A stretch of DNA of 64,000 bases from Polytrichum commune. Lineage: Eukaryota; Streptophyta; Polytrichopsida; Polytrichales; Polytrichaceae. Below the pieces are notes generated by a model. It saw only the letters and a program-made list of their open reading frames with translations, was not told the DNA's origin and ran no database searches. This document shows positions 24,370-37,318 of the stretch, piece by piece. The number at the start of each line of letters is the position of its first letter. Position 1 is the stretch's first letter. The translations under genes and the position numbers were made by a program. Location: positions 18,428,144 through 18,492,143 of the forward strand of contig OX485809.1 in the NCBI GenBank assembly GCA_950295325.1, written 5' to 3'.

Positions 24370-24749
24370 GGATTGGTTCTCATGGGGTCTCAAGTCTCAA
24401 GTCCCAACACGGAGGCAAAGTTCAAACTCTTGAGCCTCAAGAAATCATTAAAATATTGCTAATAATTATCATTAATTTTGAATCTTGATTATCTTGCGCA
24501 AAAATTCTCGTGGGAATTAGTGTTGAGAGTTGAGTCTAGCTTTTTTGCTTGACCCAACTGTCAACACAAGTCCCAAACCTCACCTCCAAACAGTGTTACC
24601 ATGTAGACATTCATGTCATACTTGAGACTTAAGACTCGATCGGGACCCGTGTGAAGTGGTAAAGTGCCAACTTCCATGCTCTCAAGAGCTGAGATTGCAC
24701 AAAGTGACCTCAAGTGACTTGAGAAGTTGAGACCCATGTGAACCGGCCC
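24370..24749. mobile_element. MITE family 1, copy b
   Basis: Left end GGATTGGTTCTCATGGGGTC after TTAA, right end GACCCATGTGAACCGGCCC. Internal order of TTGAGCCTCAAG, TTGAGAGTTG and CTCAACACAAG motifs matches copy a. Confidence 0.75.
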
Positions 24750-25305
24750 TCACCATGCCCGCCTCCCCCCCCCCCTCCTTTAACACCAATTTATCATTAT
24801 TGCATTTATTATGAGGAATTATTTAAAGGGTAATAATGATATATCCATAGCCGCCAATGAGACTCATCAGCTCCACAAACATGCTCATGAATGCAGCACC
24901 TTAAATGATCAAGACTGTCAGGCTGGAAAAACAATTTTTGACGAATCACACTCGCCACCCACATCCATTGTCAGTCGTTAGCCTCTCATTGCCAAACCCC
25001 TAGGCAACAACATCACCTTCCAATTCAATTACCCAAACGGGGCGTGCTTCCCCGGACATGGCCTACCAGGATGTTCTTAATGAATTCGATTCAACCTGGG
25101 GAGTCAAAGGCCTTATTGTGATCCAGAGTAACTTAGTTGTCACTTGAAAGGTTAGGCCGCAAATGGGCATTGTTTCTTGATCTCCACTTAGGCTGCGCTG
25201 GATCGCCCATGTTTGGTTGTATTTTGGTTATTCTCTTGCAATAGATTTTTCAATTTGTCCCAAAAACAAACAAACAAACAAGGTGTGCTTCACAGGGGAG
25301 GAGAA
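24750..25305. other. Intergenic, no gene seen
   Basis: Contains a C10 run near 24767 and an (AAAC)n stretch at about 25262-25281, which could be the tail of an unidentified retroposon. No coding signal. Confidence 0.4.
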
Positions 25306-25308
25306 TTA

Positions 25309-25693
25309 GGGCCGGTACACAAGAGGTCCCAAGTTGCAAGTCACTTGAGGTCAATATGTGTAATCTCAACCGTTGAGCATACGGAACTTGGGACTTACCG
25401 CTTCACATGGGTCCCAGGTCCTAGGTCCCAAGTGTGACATGGATGCCTCCATGGCAACATTGTTTGGAGGTGAGACTTGGGACTTGTGTTGAGAGTTGGG
25501 TTGAGCAAAAAGCTAGACCCGACTCTTAACACAAATCTCGCAATTTTTTTGAATAAAATAATCAAGATCTGGCTTTGACGATAATCGGCCATATTTGAAT
25601 GGTTTCTTGAGGCTCAAAAGTTGGGACTTTGCCTCCATGTTGGGACTTGCTAACATGAGTGGGACTTAGGACTTGGGAGCCCACGTTAACCAA
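25309..25693. mobile_element. MITE family 1, copy c
   Basis: Left end GGGCCGGTACACAAGAGGTCCC directly after TTA; inside order is that of the family but inverted relative to copy a. The right end is eroded (CCCACGTTAACCAATC). Confidence 0.7.
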
Positions 25694-25696
25694 TCT

Positions 25697-25975
25697 TCAG
25701 ACACCCACCTCTTTGAGTTGGGCCCCCACCAACATTGCACACTTAAATAAGTGAATTAGGCCCTCACTACATAACATTATCAAAAATGTAGCAGCATGTA
25801 ATTTTTTTTTCAAAGATGATTTGACTTGAGAACTAGCATCAGGAGCCCCACATGAGTCTAGAGGGATCCATTTGAGACAACCAACCAATTTATATCCGGG
25901 GATGGGTTTTTCACTAGACCCATTTTTATCTCGGTAATGTTAGTGGGGGCCTGACTCAAAGAGGTGGTGTCTAGC
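25697..25975. repeat. Inverted-repeat element, about 280 bp
   Basis: CAGACACCCACCTCTTTGAG at the left pairs with CTCAAAGAGGTGGTGTCTAG at the right, and the match continues inward (GGGCCCCCACCAACATT against AATGTTAGTGGGGGCC). About 200 bp of loop. Single copy in the window; probably a small foldback transposon. Confidence 0.6.
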
Positions 25976-25979
25976 CCTG

Positions 25980-28760
25980 GCCATAAAGGAAATGGACTCG
26001 GCAAAGAAACTTCCATGGTTAATTTGGTGTCAATTGTACATAACATTACTCGTGCTAGCATTACCACTCCCTCTATTACATAGTGACCCAATGATCATGT
26101 CCAACCAACCCTACCAACGAAGGTTGGCTAACCCGGACATATCTATATTCAAAACAAACTTTGGTTTGGTACAACCAAACCCCAGCTAGTGGGGTTCCCT
26201 TCTTAAATGTCAAACCATATTCCTATTCAACATTATTTTTTTTGCAAGGGTGACCCAACATATAAGCAAGGTATTGGATTTAACCAAAAAGTCACCAAAA
26301 AGGGAAGAAGAGAGGATTGCAATGCCCTATTTTCAAGGCCAATTCTTGGGTTGTGTCAAATGGTGTCCACAAAAGTGGGTCTCAACACGGACTTGATCTA
26401 TTCCGAGTATGAAAAAACCTTTGGCCCCATGTATGTTGTTACATCAAGCTTGCCGCAATAAGCAACCTCTCGTTTCTCACACGATAACTTTGACTTTGCC
26501 TTTGAAGTCACCTCCTAAGTCCTTACATGAGTGTTGCTCTAAAGTTTAATCCTAGTTGCTTACTCGTTGATCCTCCTCCTCATCGATGGTAAATCTCCAA
26601 CATTCTTATCCTCAAATCCTTCTAAAAAAAACTTAGAATAGCATCAATAAAAAAACATGAACAAATTATTTGATAAAGGTTGTCACAACACTCTAGGAAT
26701 TGGGTACGCTTAGTTGGAGAACAAGTGAAACCAACCTTAAACCTATTGCAGCCAACGATGGAATTGGTGTAGATATCATCCCACATGACATTTGGACGTT
26801 GCACTTGGTTCTTCACAATGTTAACACAATGAATTCCAGACCTTCATCGATTCTACATGACCGTTTATGATGAACTCGAAATGAGATTGAATTTGAATGA
26901 AGTAGATGGATTAGGGTTCAAGTAGGTGGACGTGTATTTCAAGCACATCATTAGCAATCACCGACTCTTGTATATGATTGCAACATATTAAATTTCCTCC
27001 ATTTTGGAGCATATTTGTTACCTTCTATCATTCTTGCATTATGCCCTTCATTGTAATGTGAGTGCACACATGTTCAATTTTGGTTGTTTAGGGGCCTTGT
27101 TGATTTTTTGGGTTGTGTGATTCAAACCCCTGAACTCCATTCCAAAATGTTGATTTTTTTTCACTATGATGATTTTTTTGGGTGTGTGCTTCATAACCAA
27201 TGATTTTTTTTTTTTTTTTTTTTTTTTCATATAAACTTGCTTTGCATCTATGCTTGTTTGTTTGGGTGTGCACTTCAAACCAATGATCTCCATTCTAAGA
27301 GAGTAAGTCCTTGCCATAACTTCCACAAGTTCATGTATGTGCAAAAGGTTTCTTCTCCGTGTCCTTACCACATGTGACAGAGGTGAAGCATTTTGCATCA
27401 TCTCCCATAGGCACCCAAATCCCTGATGAGTTGGTAGGAACCATGAATGATCCATCAATTGTGTACATACATGGCTTGCCTAATTGCCTTTTTGTGGAAA
27501 ACACTTGGCCTATCCTTATGGGCATGTTTCATGATGGTGTCAATAAGGAGTTGGAAGCTCAACTTCATTTCCAAACTTATCAAACCTTGTTTTCCATTCA
27601 TAGAACTTGGAGGTTCCATGTGGCATCTTCCCTCGAGTACACCCCTTGTCACCATTCTCTAGATTGTAAGGTGAAGATAGGTTGTGGACAAAGAGGAAAC
27701 ATTTTATGCACAAATTCATTTGTCATATGTTTTGGTTAGCGAGGGAGTTCTAAAGAAGACATAATCCTCAAAGACATCATGTCCTCTCATGTCGTGCTTG
27801 CTTCATTTGCCTTGCTAACAAGGGCTCAATTTAGGGAGTTGTTTGGGGGATAACTAATGCAAGGAGAGGAATATGTACACCATCAATTGACCCTTTATTG
27901 ACACCTACTTACTACATACCTCCTATTGCATTGGGCTCACGACTTCACCCGAACATATATGTCTTACAAGTATATGGATGTACTGGATAGAGTACATGTG
28001 GTGCGGTAATTATGTGTTGCTTGAAGGCCCTTCCAAACTGTAGAATGGCATGGGTTCATATCCATCTCATCTGAGATACTCGTGGCATTTGAGTGTGGAC
28101 CTCAATATGTCCAATCATTGGATTATGATGATGTTCTTATCTTGGAGAGTCTCTCAATACATGAGGATTGTAGAGTGGTTGGGTGATAACCAAAAGATCA
28201 TTGAACTTCTAAATCTACTCATCATTGGTGCCGTAGTCTTCATCCAAATCAAATCGATCCATGTCTACATTAATGGACTAAACCCTAGTCAATCAACATA
28301 ATGAAATCTAATCAAATAAACCCTAAACCCCGATCGGGGAATCAACCCAATCAAGCAATCCCGCTCGGAAGGCAACCCTACACCCTAATGCAAGCCAACA
28401 TCTTAAACCCTCAAATTCAACGGAGTAAACTCAAATTGTTTCTATTGATATCCATGTTGTTGCAAATAACGGGCAAACATGTCAGCAGAATCAACGGCTC
28501 GCAATGGGTCGAGCATGCACTCGCCAGGAAATAGCACCGGTCCCCTCTTCCTCCCCACCCAAGGACTATTCTAACAAGCTCATACAAGGAGTTTGGTCCC
28601 AATACATACCCAGTACCTCCCCATATTCTTTTCCAGTCAACTTCATTATTCTTTGAAAATTCCCAGCACCAGAGGTGCAACACCCTAGTTGGTGTCATGG
28701 GCATGCATGACAATGGTGATAGAACACCATCGAACACAAGCGTCGTAAACTACCCCACCT
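25980..28760. other. Intergenic, unassigned
   Basis: Open frames of up to 136 codons (27048-27458 minus, 27359-27739 plus, 26207-26461 plus) match no family I recognise. 27100-27300 has a degenerate repeat around GATTTTTTGGGTGTGTGCTTCA with a T-run of about 20 near 27207. A two-unit AAACCCT sequence at about 28316 is too short to be telomeric. Confidence 0.4.
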
Positions 28761-28761
28761 T

Positions 28762-28860
28762 CATAACATCATTCAAACTGGTTGTGGGGAATATCCAGGA
28801 ACATTCCATAGAATACCATCAGTCCCACAGAACACTCTTATGGATTTGAATAATGCTATG
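28762..28860. mobile_element. MITE family 2, copy 2
   Basis: CATAACATCATTCAAA at the left pairs with TTTGAATAATGCTATG at the right; the core AGTCCCAC is the reverse of the family core, so this copy is inverted. Confidence 0.65.
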
Positions 28861-29368
28861 TTTCATCTTACCACGCACATTACATTTTTGTAAAGGTTGG
28901 TCTCAAATTTTGGCAGGCGGCCATGCCATGCCACGCCAGAAAGGGCGGCCGGGCTCTCAGATTTTTGAAGCATGTATGTTTGAATGGACTCACACTCGTG
29001 ACCTGTTTGAATGGAGATAGTTTTGAGTGTTGTCATTTTTCCACAAACACGATAATGGAGCTCCCATCTGGGGTAGGTTACGAGTGGATTGGGGAAAAAG
29101 GCTATAGTTTATCTTTCTCCAGATCTACCTTGGAGATATTTATCCCCGTCAAAGGAGACTTACAACAACACACCGCCACCTGGCGATGACTGGACCACAG
29201 TTTGCCAGCAGCCAATCCCACTTACACACCTGGCACTAATGAACCTCTTCCTATTATAACGTTCGGGTGGCATTATAAGGTAGACGGACACCTTCATGTT
29301 ACCTCTTGAGCAATTTAGCACGCATACAATAAGTGTAGTACAAGCGTGATATTGAAGTGGGTTTTTCA

Positions 29369-29511
29369 CATAGAACTTTATTCAACTCTAGAACATAACA
29401 GTGTTATGTGGGACTGCCAACATTCTACAGATTATTCATGTATATTCTCCACATTCGGTGATAATGTTGTCAGCCTCGTAGAACATTGTTATGGATTTGA
29501 ATAATGTTATG
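29369..29511. mobile_element. MITE family 2, copy 3
   Basis: Left end has TTTATTCAACTCTAGAACATAACA, core GTGGGACTGCC, right end AACATTGTTATGGATTTGAATAATGTTATG in pieces, about 143 bp. Confidence 0.65.
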
Positions 29512-29952
29512 CAAGTATGGAAATTGAGATGTATCACAACCTTTAACCAACCGAAAATATAATAAAATACAATCACGGTTGATTGTCAGTTTTTTATATT
29601 ATCGTAAATTTTCAAAGGCAATATTCTCTCCCAACCCATATTCATAGCACATGTTCGTTTTTTTTATTTAATAATTGGGAGATGAAAACTTGAGTACAAT
29701 CAATGTCCTTTCAACTTACTTTTTCCATCACGTCAATTATGAAGGTTATATGTGTGACTCTTCACGGCTTTTTCCATCACGTTAGAAAAGTGACGACTAC
29801 ATGTGTGGAACTTCACAACTCTAGGGAAGTAGATAGTAAGAGTTTTTTTTTCCAGGGAGGGGGGGGGGGGCTATTGAAAATGTGTGTTGTCTACGATGAC
29901 AAAAGTAGAAGGCATAACATTATTTAGCCTCCTTGTTGAGTTTAGTGGGTCC

Positions 29953-30117
29953 ATGTATTTGCTAGGGTTTACTCTTGAATAATGCAGTTGAGATTGCCAA
30001 AAGTTGCATGTATATGCCATGGTTATTTTGGAATAATGAAGGTGAGGTTCCCAAACGCTACATGCATTTGCCATGGTTATTTTTGAATAATACAAGTGGG
30101 ATTCCCAAATGCTACAA
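29953..30117. repeat. 54-bp minisatellite, three units
   Basis: GAATAAT recurs at 29977, 30031 and 30085, each followed by a GAGATTGCCAAAAG / GAGGTTCCCAAACG / GGGATTCCCAAATG variant and GCATG...TGCCATGGTTATTTT. Confidence 0.75.
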
Positions 30118-30129
30118 AGACAAGTTGAA

Positions 30130-31300
30130 AGTCCGGATTACCGTGAGGGGAATGGATTGGCTATAATGGGTGGAACCTCGAGACCAAGAGTGTTACCTAT
30201 TGTGGTTCATTTTAAGTTTACCAAGTTGGTGTCGGGTTGTTGCTTGTGATGACAAAATCTAGCCACATGTGCATGGGCTTAACCTAACCTCGGCTTAAGC
30301 TAATATCTCAATTATTGGTAATGGGCCCATCGTATTGTTTAGTGAGGAGATGGGACTCATAGGCTGAATGATGTCATGTGATTTTGGTTCACAACACCTC
30401 CAAAAACTTGCCCCTCCCAAGTTTGTTGTTAATTTACTTTGAATTAGGGGGCCAAGCTGGCTAGAATACAACGTACCATAGTAACAATAATTCTTTGTAT
30501 TTTTCATCCTTTCCTTCTTTCCCTTCTCCCATTCAAGCAGGTGTATTGAAACTTTATCTTAAGTGGAGAAGTTGGACAATGAGTGAGTCCCAACACAATA
30601 TAAGGTAGGTTTGTCTTATGTGGTCATTCTTCTTAATTGAGTGCCTATGTTTGGGTGATAATGATAAGGTTTGTAGTTAAGGTTGAACACTAAAAAAGAC
30701 ATGTGTTATGATCATATTCGACTATGTTCTCATGATATAGACACCGTTACAAAAGAATGCAATACACCCTAACTTCCATAATATCACCCAATAATGTCAC
30801 TCCCTCTCTCATATCCCAAAAATCTAGGGAGCGGATGTTCTTAGTTCAAATCTTCCTCTTGTTGTCACATTTCTTTCCCATGTATCACAAGTTTTGACAT
30901 TAAATTAATCCACAAGAGAATCAAACCACGTGCTCACATGCATCACATTGTCATCATTGTCTTTAATTGTCATTATTGCAATCTTGATTTTGTGTTATTC
31001 CATAATGTCACATGCTACACTAATTCTCCATTCTCATGCATCCATGTTAACATTACATACTCTCTTAACATCATGTGCACTTTGGTTGCCACATGCATGA
31101 TATTAGCAAGGTTAGAGTGTAGTCAACGCAATTCAGAGGGCCTACGTGACCAGTTGAAAGCGAAAGATAAAGTTTTTTTTATATTAATTTTTTAATTTTT
31201 TTTTATCATAACTTCTTATTGATGAATATCAACCTTAATCTTTTTCTTTTATATTGGAATGAAAAAGCTCCTTCACAAATGATGTTGAATACTACTTTAC
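30130..31300. other. Intergenic, nothing recognised
   Basis: AT-rich with short open frames only. Confidence 0.4.
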
Positions 31301-31314
31301 AATATCTATCTATC

Positions 31315-31450
31315 TATAGTCTCGTGGCTATAAGGTAGATGGGTCTTAAGTGACTCTTTTCGTATTTAGGCCCCTATAGTTGACTGGTATGTGGTTTGGT
31401 GAGGATCAAAGAGCAAACACCATAAAGACATATTGTAGTTTAGTTTTTGA
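31315..31450 (-). repeat. Dispersed repeat R3, copy 2 (inverted)
   Basis: AAGGTAGATGGGTCTTAAGTG, GGTTTGGTGAGGATCAAAGAGCAAACACCATAAA (in pieces) reads as the reverse complement of the 23090-23195 part of copy 1. Confidence 0.6.
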
Positions 31451-34400
31451 TTCGGTCAAACAACCAGGGAACAATCGGGGAAGACTCAAAAGGTGATCTT
31501 TGTATCATCTAGGTGTCTCAGATAAGTTTTGTTAGAGCAAATATCCGATTATCTCTCATTATTACAGGTTTAGAATGATTGAATGGGGAAATGCTCTCTT
31601 TGTCAGTGCATACAATTGTGACCGTCACTATTCTCACTTTAATTACCCGGTCAATGATTTGGCAGTGAGTTCATTGTACTAAGACCAAGTGTGGTGCTCA
31701 AGCATAGGCGCAGCCATGGTCAATAATCTTTGAGAAGTAACCCGTAACCGCTTGATTGCCAAAGTCAAGGAACCTTTGGCTTAAAGCAATAGTCTAAAAT
31801 TACTTGATTAATTTTAATGTAACTTGAAAAGTCATTTTTCTCATTATGTTTGAACACACATGTAACAATTTAGTTATTGTAATCTCCTCAAGAGTATATC
31901 AAAACAAAGCTATACATAATTCTATATAATGATGGAATTCCTGCATTTGGTCATTCCAAGGACCATTCTATAATGGAGTGTACATGTTGATGCAAATCAT
32001 GGCATCCTTCAAAGATACTCCAAAGGCCTTGAAATCACTTCCTCTTCATTTCCTCAGACTATTTACCATTCGCCTTCCATCTCTTCCGATTAAATTGATT
32101 GGGATCATGAACTACTCATCCTTATTCACAACGTGTAAGGTAAGACAAGTGATTCCCATATTTAGCACCCATCAGGGTCTAGCATAATTCAAATTTTCTT
32201 TGAGTAACTCAACCATTTAGACAAAAAGAAGATGGATATCTTCTGTCATAACAGGGTTCACCCACAGAATTTACTTGCTATTGTCAACTATACAATTGCA
32301 GTATTCACTACAAATCCTCTGGAATTCTCTTCACCTTTGTGGCAAATTAGATTCACTACATCTTCTCATGGCAATCTATTATCACAAAAGGTCTATCAAG
32401 TTACATTGACCCTTATATGCCCCTAGCCTCATATCTTGGTCAGTCTATAGACTTAATTCAAATAGGCCATAGCTAGCCTTTACGCCTAACTCGTTACTTC
32501 GTTCCTCAGTCCATAGCCCTTCAGTGCTCAAACATAAGTAGAGGCAGGGAAGATAATCCTTCAGCAAACATAGACTTTTGACCACACCTTATTATAGACA
32601 ATTCAGGCACATGTTTTGCACAATTTCCTTTATTGAGACAATTGACCGAGTTTTAATCAAGCAGGTAATATATTCCAGATATATCATAGACCAGGGAATC
32701 ACTCCCAAGGCCTCACAAAAGACAAGGTAGATTGTAAAATTAAAATTGTTCTACTTCCGGCAAAATTATGCTTCACATAGAATATTGTCATGTTCACCAA
32801 AAAACTAAGGCTCCTTCTACTTCCCTTTCTTCTCCCTTTATCCTTCCCACATATGCCTATTCCTCATGGGCACATCCTTTCACATCAAAACTTAATCCTT
32901 TTGATTCTATCTTTTCCTAACCCCTAAAGGATTGTCACTATTTTAGCACATGGTAATTGATTATCTAGTTCTTGAGTCCCCTGTTTACACTACATTTCTA
33001 TTATGACTCAAAAAATCCAAAAAATTCCTACCACACACATGTTTAAAAGAGATTGGCCTACATCATCAAATATCAATAACTACTCTACACTTTATAACGA
33101 ACACAATTGGAAAGACCTATGTATCCAATCAAAAAATCAACAAACATACACTTATGATAATCATAACTAAATAAAGGGAAGTTTAATTTTCAATTTGGTT
33201 TTTGCAAACGTTTCATTGTAGATTTGTTAATATGTATATCTAATCGATAGAAGTTGGAGAACATGAACATCGAACCAAACAACACCCACATAACCTAAAG
33301 CTACATTATGCCCCCCCCCCCCCCCCGGCCCACTTTTCCACAAGTAACCGGATTACTTGGGCCCAATTACCTCCAATCTATACTAAAGATGTTGTTCCGA
33401 AATCCGAATCAAAGAGTTTTGGATATGGACATCAATGTGTGCAATTAGGGTTGGCCTTGTTGCAATAGGTCGTCTCTTTACCCATGGAAATTAGCTCGGG
33501 TCAAAACCAATTCTATTAGTCACTCTTTTTGGAGTATTTTGAATATTGATTGGTTGGGCTTTAGGCAATCGTAGATTGGTTCCATATATGGTTATGACAA
33601 ACATGTTTGTTTAGTATATATTGATGAAAACAACTTAAATCTGTTCACACATTGGTTAGACATGATGACAATGAGATTGAAATAAATGGAAATATTTATA
33701 TAACAATAAAAGTAGTGAGCCAAAGACAATTCGCATATTTTTCAAGTCTAAAAATTGGTTGTGCAGCACTCATGGAGCTTTGTGGTTCTAGGCAGGAGTA
33801 ATGATGAAGCATGCCACTTGTGAACTTGGATATTTTAACACGTTTTTTGTGGTTCTCAAATTTCGTTTGATACTTGGCCCCTTTTAACCCTCAAGAAAAT
33901 GGGTTGGTGTCTATTCATTGTTGTAGCAACCATAGTGCAACAAATGTTTCTTGAATTCTATTACTATGGTAATAATTCTTCAAAATAGCGTGGAGTGTCA
34001 ATAACCTAATGTGGGTCAACCTTATTGCAGGTATCACTGTACATTCCATAGATGATGGCAAAATAAACTTGTTGCATAAATATGTGTCTCTCATTCATCC
34101 ATGCTAATAAGCTATAATGTTTACACCTAATATTGTGGGATGAGAGTTAGTGTGGGTAGAAAATATTGTGGGCCACAATACTTTATGTATGGTTGAAAAT
34201 TAGGATGGCTAATATTAACCACTATAAGGCTGGCATTTGGCAAAGCTTGAGAATTTTTTTTTTTTGGTTGAAATAGAGGAGCTAGTACGGTATTCTTTAT
34301 AATGTGTTAGCCGTTTGACCTCCTCTTTCCACCTCTCAACTTATGAGAGATTTTTAGGATCTAAAATAAGGTATGCACATGTGACCCACTATACTAATAA

Positions 34401-35085
34401 GCTAGTTTGGCCCACCCATTCCAATAGGACTCGATAGAATGCCGGGTTTCAATAGCCTAACACCACTTTTTGCATATGATTATTTAAACATCAAGAAAAC
34501 TTGAACGACTTTGTGTTAATCCTCATAAACTTAGGGTTTGACTACTTAAGGATTAAAAATAGGAGTGACCGAAGGGAAGGTGTTATTTTAAAGCCTCGGT
34601 ACCTCAATAAAGTGTGGGTTGGTGGACCTCCCACTTGCACTACAAGTTTGGGGGGGGCATGTGCTCTCGACGTGGGAGGACTGTCATTCTTTATCATCCC
34701 TAGCTCCCCTCCTTTTTGAAGTCGTGTCAATCCACATATAAATAAAAAAGGTTTATTGATGGTTAAAACAAGGAAAGATGGTTAGCGGAATTGGGAAATG
34801 AAAGAACTAAGTTAAGTTACTGAGGCCTTAAGTGGCAATTTAAGAAAATTTTGCTACTTCAAGAATGTTAATTAGCATGAAAAAGTTTCAAAATATTTCA
34901 ATAAAATAGCGAATCTATACAAAGTCTACCCAAAAATTTAAAATAATCATAAATTCACGTGCAACTTATAAAAAAATCTCAAAGTCGTCTTAAGGAGAAA
35001 AACCTTGTATTGTCCTCTAGGGTGTGGGTTGGTATACTTCCCACTTGCAAAACAAGTTTAGGGGGGCATGTGTGGGACCTGCTTG
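31450..35085. other. Intergenic, nothing recognised
   Basis: About 3.6 kb of AT-rich sequence. Open frames are up to 72 codons. A C16 run lies at about 33311. A GTGGGTTGGT...CCACTTGCA...AAGTTT...GGGGGGCATGTG stretch occurs twice (34614 and 35027), a direct repeat of about 60 bp. Confidence 0.45.
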
Positions 35086-35089
35086 AAGA

Positions 35090-35392
35090 CTACACAAAAT
35101 ATGATATTTAGTGTTAGATACACTAAATACGAACACTACACTAAATATCACTAACCCTATGAAAGTAAGTAACATTAAATGTAAACTCAAACACTAAATA
35201 TCATCTATGGTAATATGTGAAAGTTACATGCACGAATTTAGTGTTTTGTAGGAAAGAGGTGGCAACAAGGAAGGCGGCGGCGGCGCATTTATGTCTAACA
35301 CTAATTATCAAAGAATTGAAAATTAATGTTGAGCAGAATAGGGTGGTAAAACACTAAATCTAATCAAACACTAAATATCATATTTGGTGTAG
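35090..35392. mobile_element. MITE family 3, copy 1
   Basis: CTACACAAAATATGATATTTAGTG at the left pairs almost perfectly with the reverse of CACTAAATATCATATTTGGTGTAG at the right. ACACTAAAT motifs repeat inside in both directions. Related copies at 38654-38997, 40975-41163 and 42251-42479. A CACTA-type origin is possible but no target duplication is evident. Confidence 0.7.
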
Positions 35393-35439
35393 TAGACGAT
35401 GATGGTGATGGAGAGATCATATCTTAAGGTCCAATTCAC

Positions 35440-35780
35440 ACATGAGATTAAATGCCCATGACCATTGTAATCTTAAGGTCTCTCATTGGTCGAAAAGGCT
35501 GAGACTCTCCAGGTTCACTTTTACACTAGAAGGTGAGGGCCAAAGAAACTTATCATGGATTAAAAAAGAAGAAGAAGTCTATATGGATTTCTACACGGCA
35601 AGCTATTGGACAATGTTTCATGGTTTCCTGGGATATGCATCAGGTCCACCTCGGGAGGTAGGCCTTATACAAATTCATGCATTTCATGTTAGTTAAAAAA
35701 TTGGTACGGCCTTGGATGAGAGTTGAGGGCCCTCACAATTACATGGGTCATTGCCCTTGGTTTGTGTGTGAAGTTGGATG
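35440..35780. repeat. Single outlying copy related to the 36.2-kb repeat
   Basis: GAGACTCTCCAGGTTCAC, ACTAGAAGG, TTTCATGGTTTCCTGGGATATGCATCAGG, CCACCTCGGGAGG and CCCTTGG occur in the same order as at 36190-36430. The MITE at 35784 sits at the edge of this copy, separating it from the array. Confidence 0.6.
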
Positions 35781-35783
35781 TAA

Positions 35784-36167
35784 GGGCCGGTTCACATGGG
35801 GTCCCAAGTCTCAAATCCCGCCCATGTTAGCAAATCTCAACAGGAGGCGATATCCCAACATTTGAGCCTTTAAACGATCTAAAATAAGATTTATATTCAT
35901 TAAGCTTGGATCTTGATTAATTTATGCAAAACCATTTGCTGAACTTGAGTTGAGTGTTGGGTCTAGCTTTTTGCTCAACCCAACTCTAAACACAAGTCAC
36001 AAGCCTCCCCTTCAAAAACTAATGCCATGTAGGCATCCATGTCATGCTTGAGATTTAGGACTTGGGGCCCTGTGTGAAGTGGGAAGCCCCATCTCCCCTG
36101 CTCTCAACAATTGAGATTGTACGGATTGACCTCAAGTATCTTGAGACCTAAGACTTGGGACCTGTGA
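35784..36167. mobile_element. MITE family 1, copy d
   Basis: Left end GGGCCGGTTCACATGGGGTC follows TAA (35781-35783). Internal motifs match copies a and b. The right end is eroded after GGGACCTGTGACC. Confidence 0.75.
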
Positions 36168-36299
36168 CCATTGCATACTAAATATCTCACTTGTTGAAAG
36201 GGCCGAGACTCTCCAAGCTTAGTTCACACTAGAAGACCCAAGAAAATATCACAAATGAAAGTCTCCACAAATACCTACACGACACACTATAAATAATAT

Positions 36300-37280
36300 T
36301 TCATGATTTGCTGGAATTTGCATCAAACCCACATCGGAGGCCAAAATCCAAAGACTAGTGGATGAGAGTCAAGAGCCCTCACAATAACATGATCACGGCC
36401 CTTGGCTTCATGTGTGAGGTGACCCTTTAATAAGGGGGGACATCTAGCTTGGGCCACGCAAAGTCGACCAAAACCTTTTAATTTATTTGGGTGACAAGCA
36501 AGCAAACATAGACATACATATATATGTTCATGAGTCGTGCAAGGCTCAACTGAGACATGTTTGCTGGAATTTGCATCAAGCCCACCTTGGAGGCCCACAT
36601 CCAAAGACCATTGGATGAGAATCAAGAGCCATCACAATGACATCATCACGGCCCTTGGCTTTATGTGTGAAGTGAGCCTTTCATAAGGGGGGACATCTAG
36701 TTTGGGCCAGGCAAAGTTGGCCAAAACCTTTTGGAATTTTTTGGGTGGCAAGCAAGCAAACATAGACGTACATATATATGTTCATGAGTTGTGTAAGGCT
36801 CAATTGAAACGTATTTGCTGGAATTTGCATCAAGCCCACCTTGAAGACCCACATCCAAAGACCATTGGATGAGAGTCAAGAGACCTTACAATGACATGAT
36901 CACGGCCTTGGCTTCACGTATGAAGTGACCCTTTAATAAGGGGGGGGGGGGCATCTAGCTTGGGCCAGGCAAAGTCGCCCAAAACCTTTTAATTTATTTG
37001 AGTGACAGGCAAGCAAACATAGACCTACATATATATATGTTCACAAGTCGTGCGAGGCTCAACTGAAACATGTTTGCTGGAATTTGCATCAAGCCCACCT
37101 TGGAGACCCACATCCAAAGACCATTGGATGGGAATTAAGAGACCTCACAATGACATGATCACGGCCCTTGGCTTCATGTATGAAGTGGCCCTTTAATAAG
37201 GGGGGACATCTAGCTTGGGCCGGGCAAAGTCGGCCAAAACCTTTTGGATTTTTTTGGTGGCAAACAAGCAAACATAGACT

Positions 37281-37318
<38 letters not shown>

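Noticed and set aside
28314-28331. Telomere-like AAACCCTAAACCCC
   Set aside because: Only about two units, no array; expected by chance in AT-rich plant DNA.
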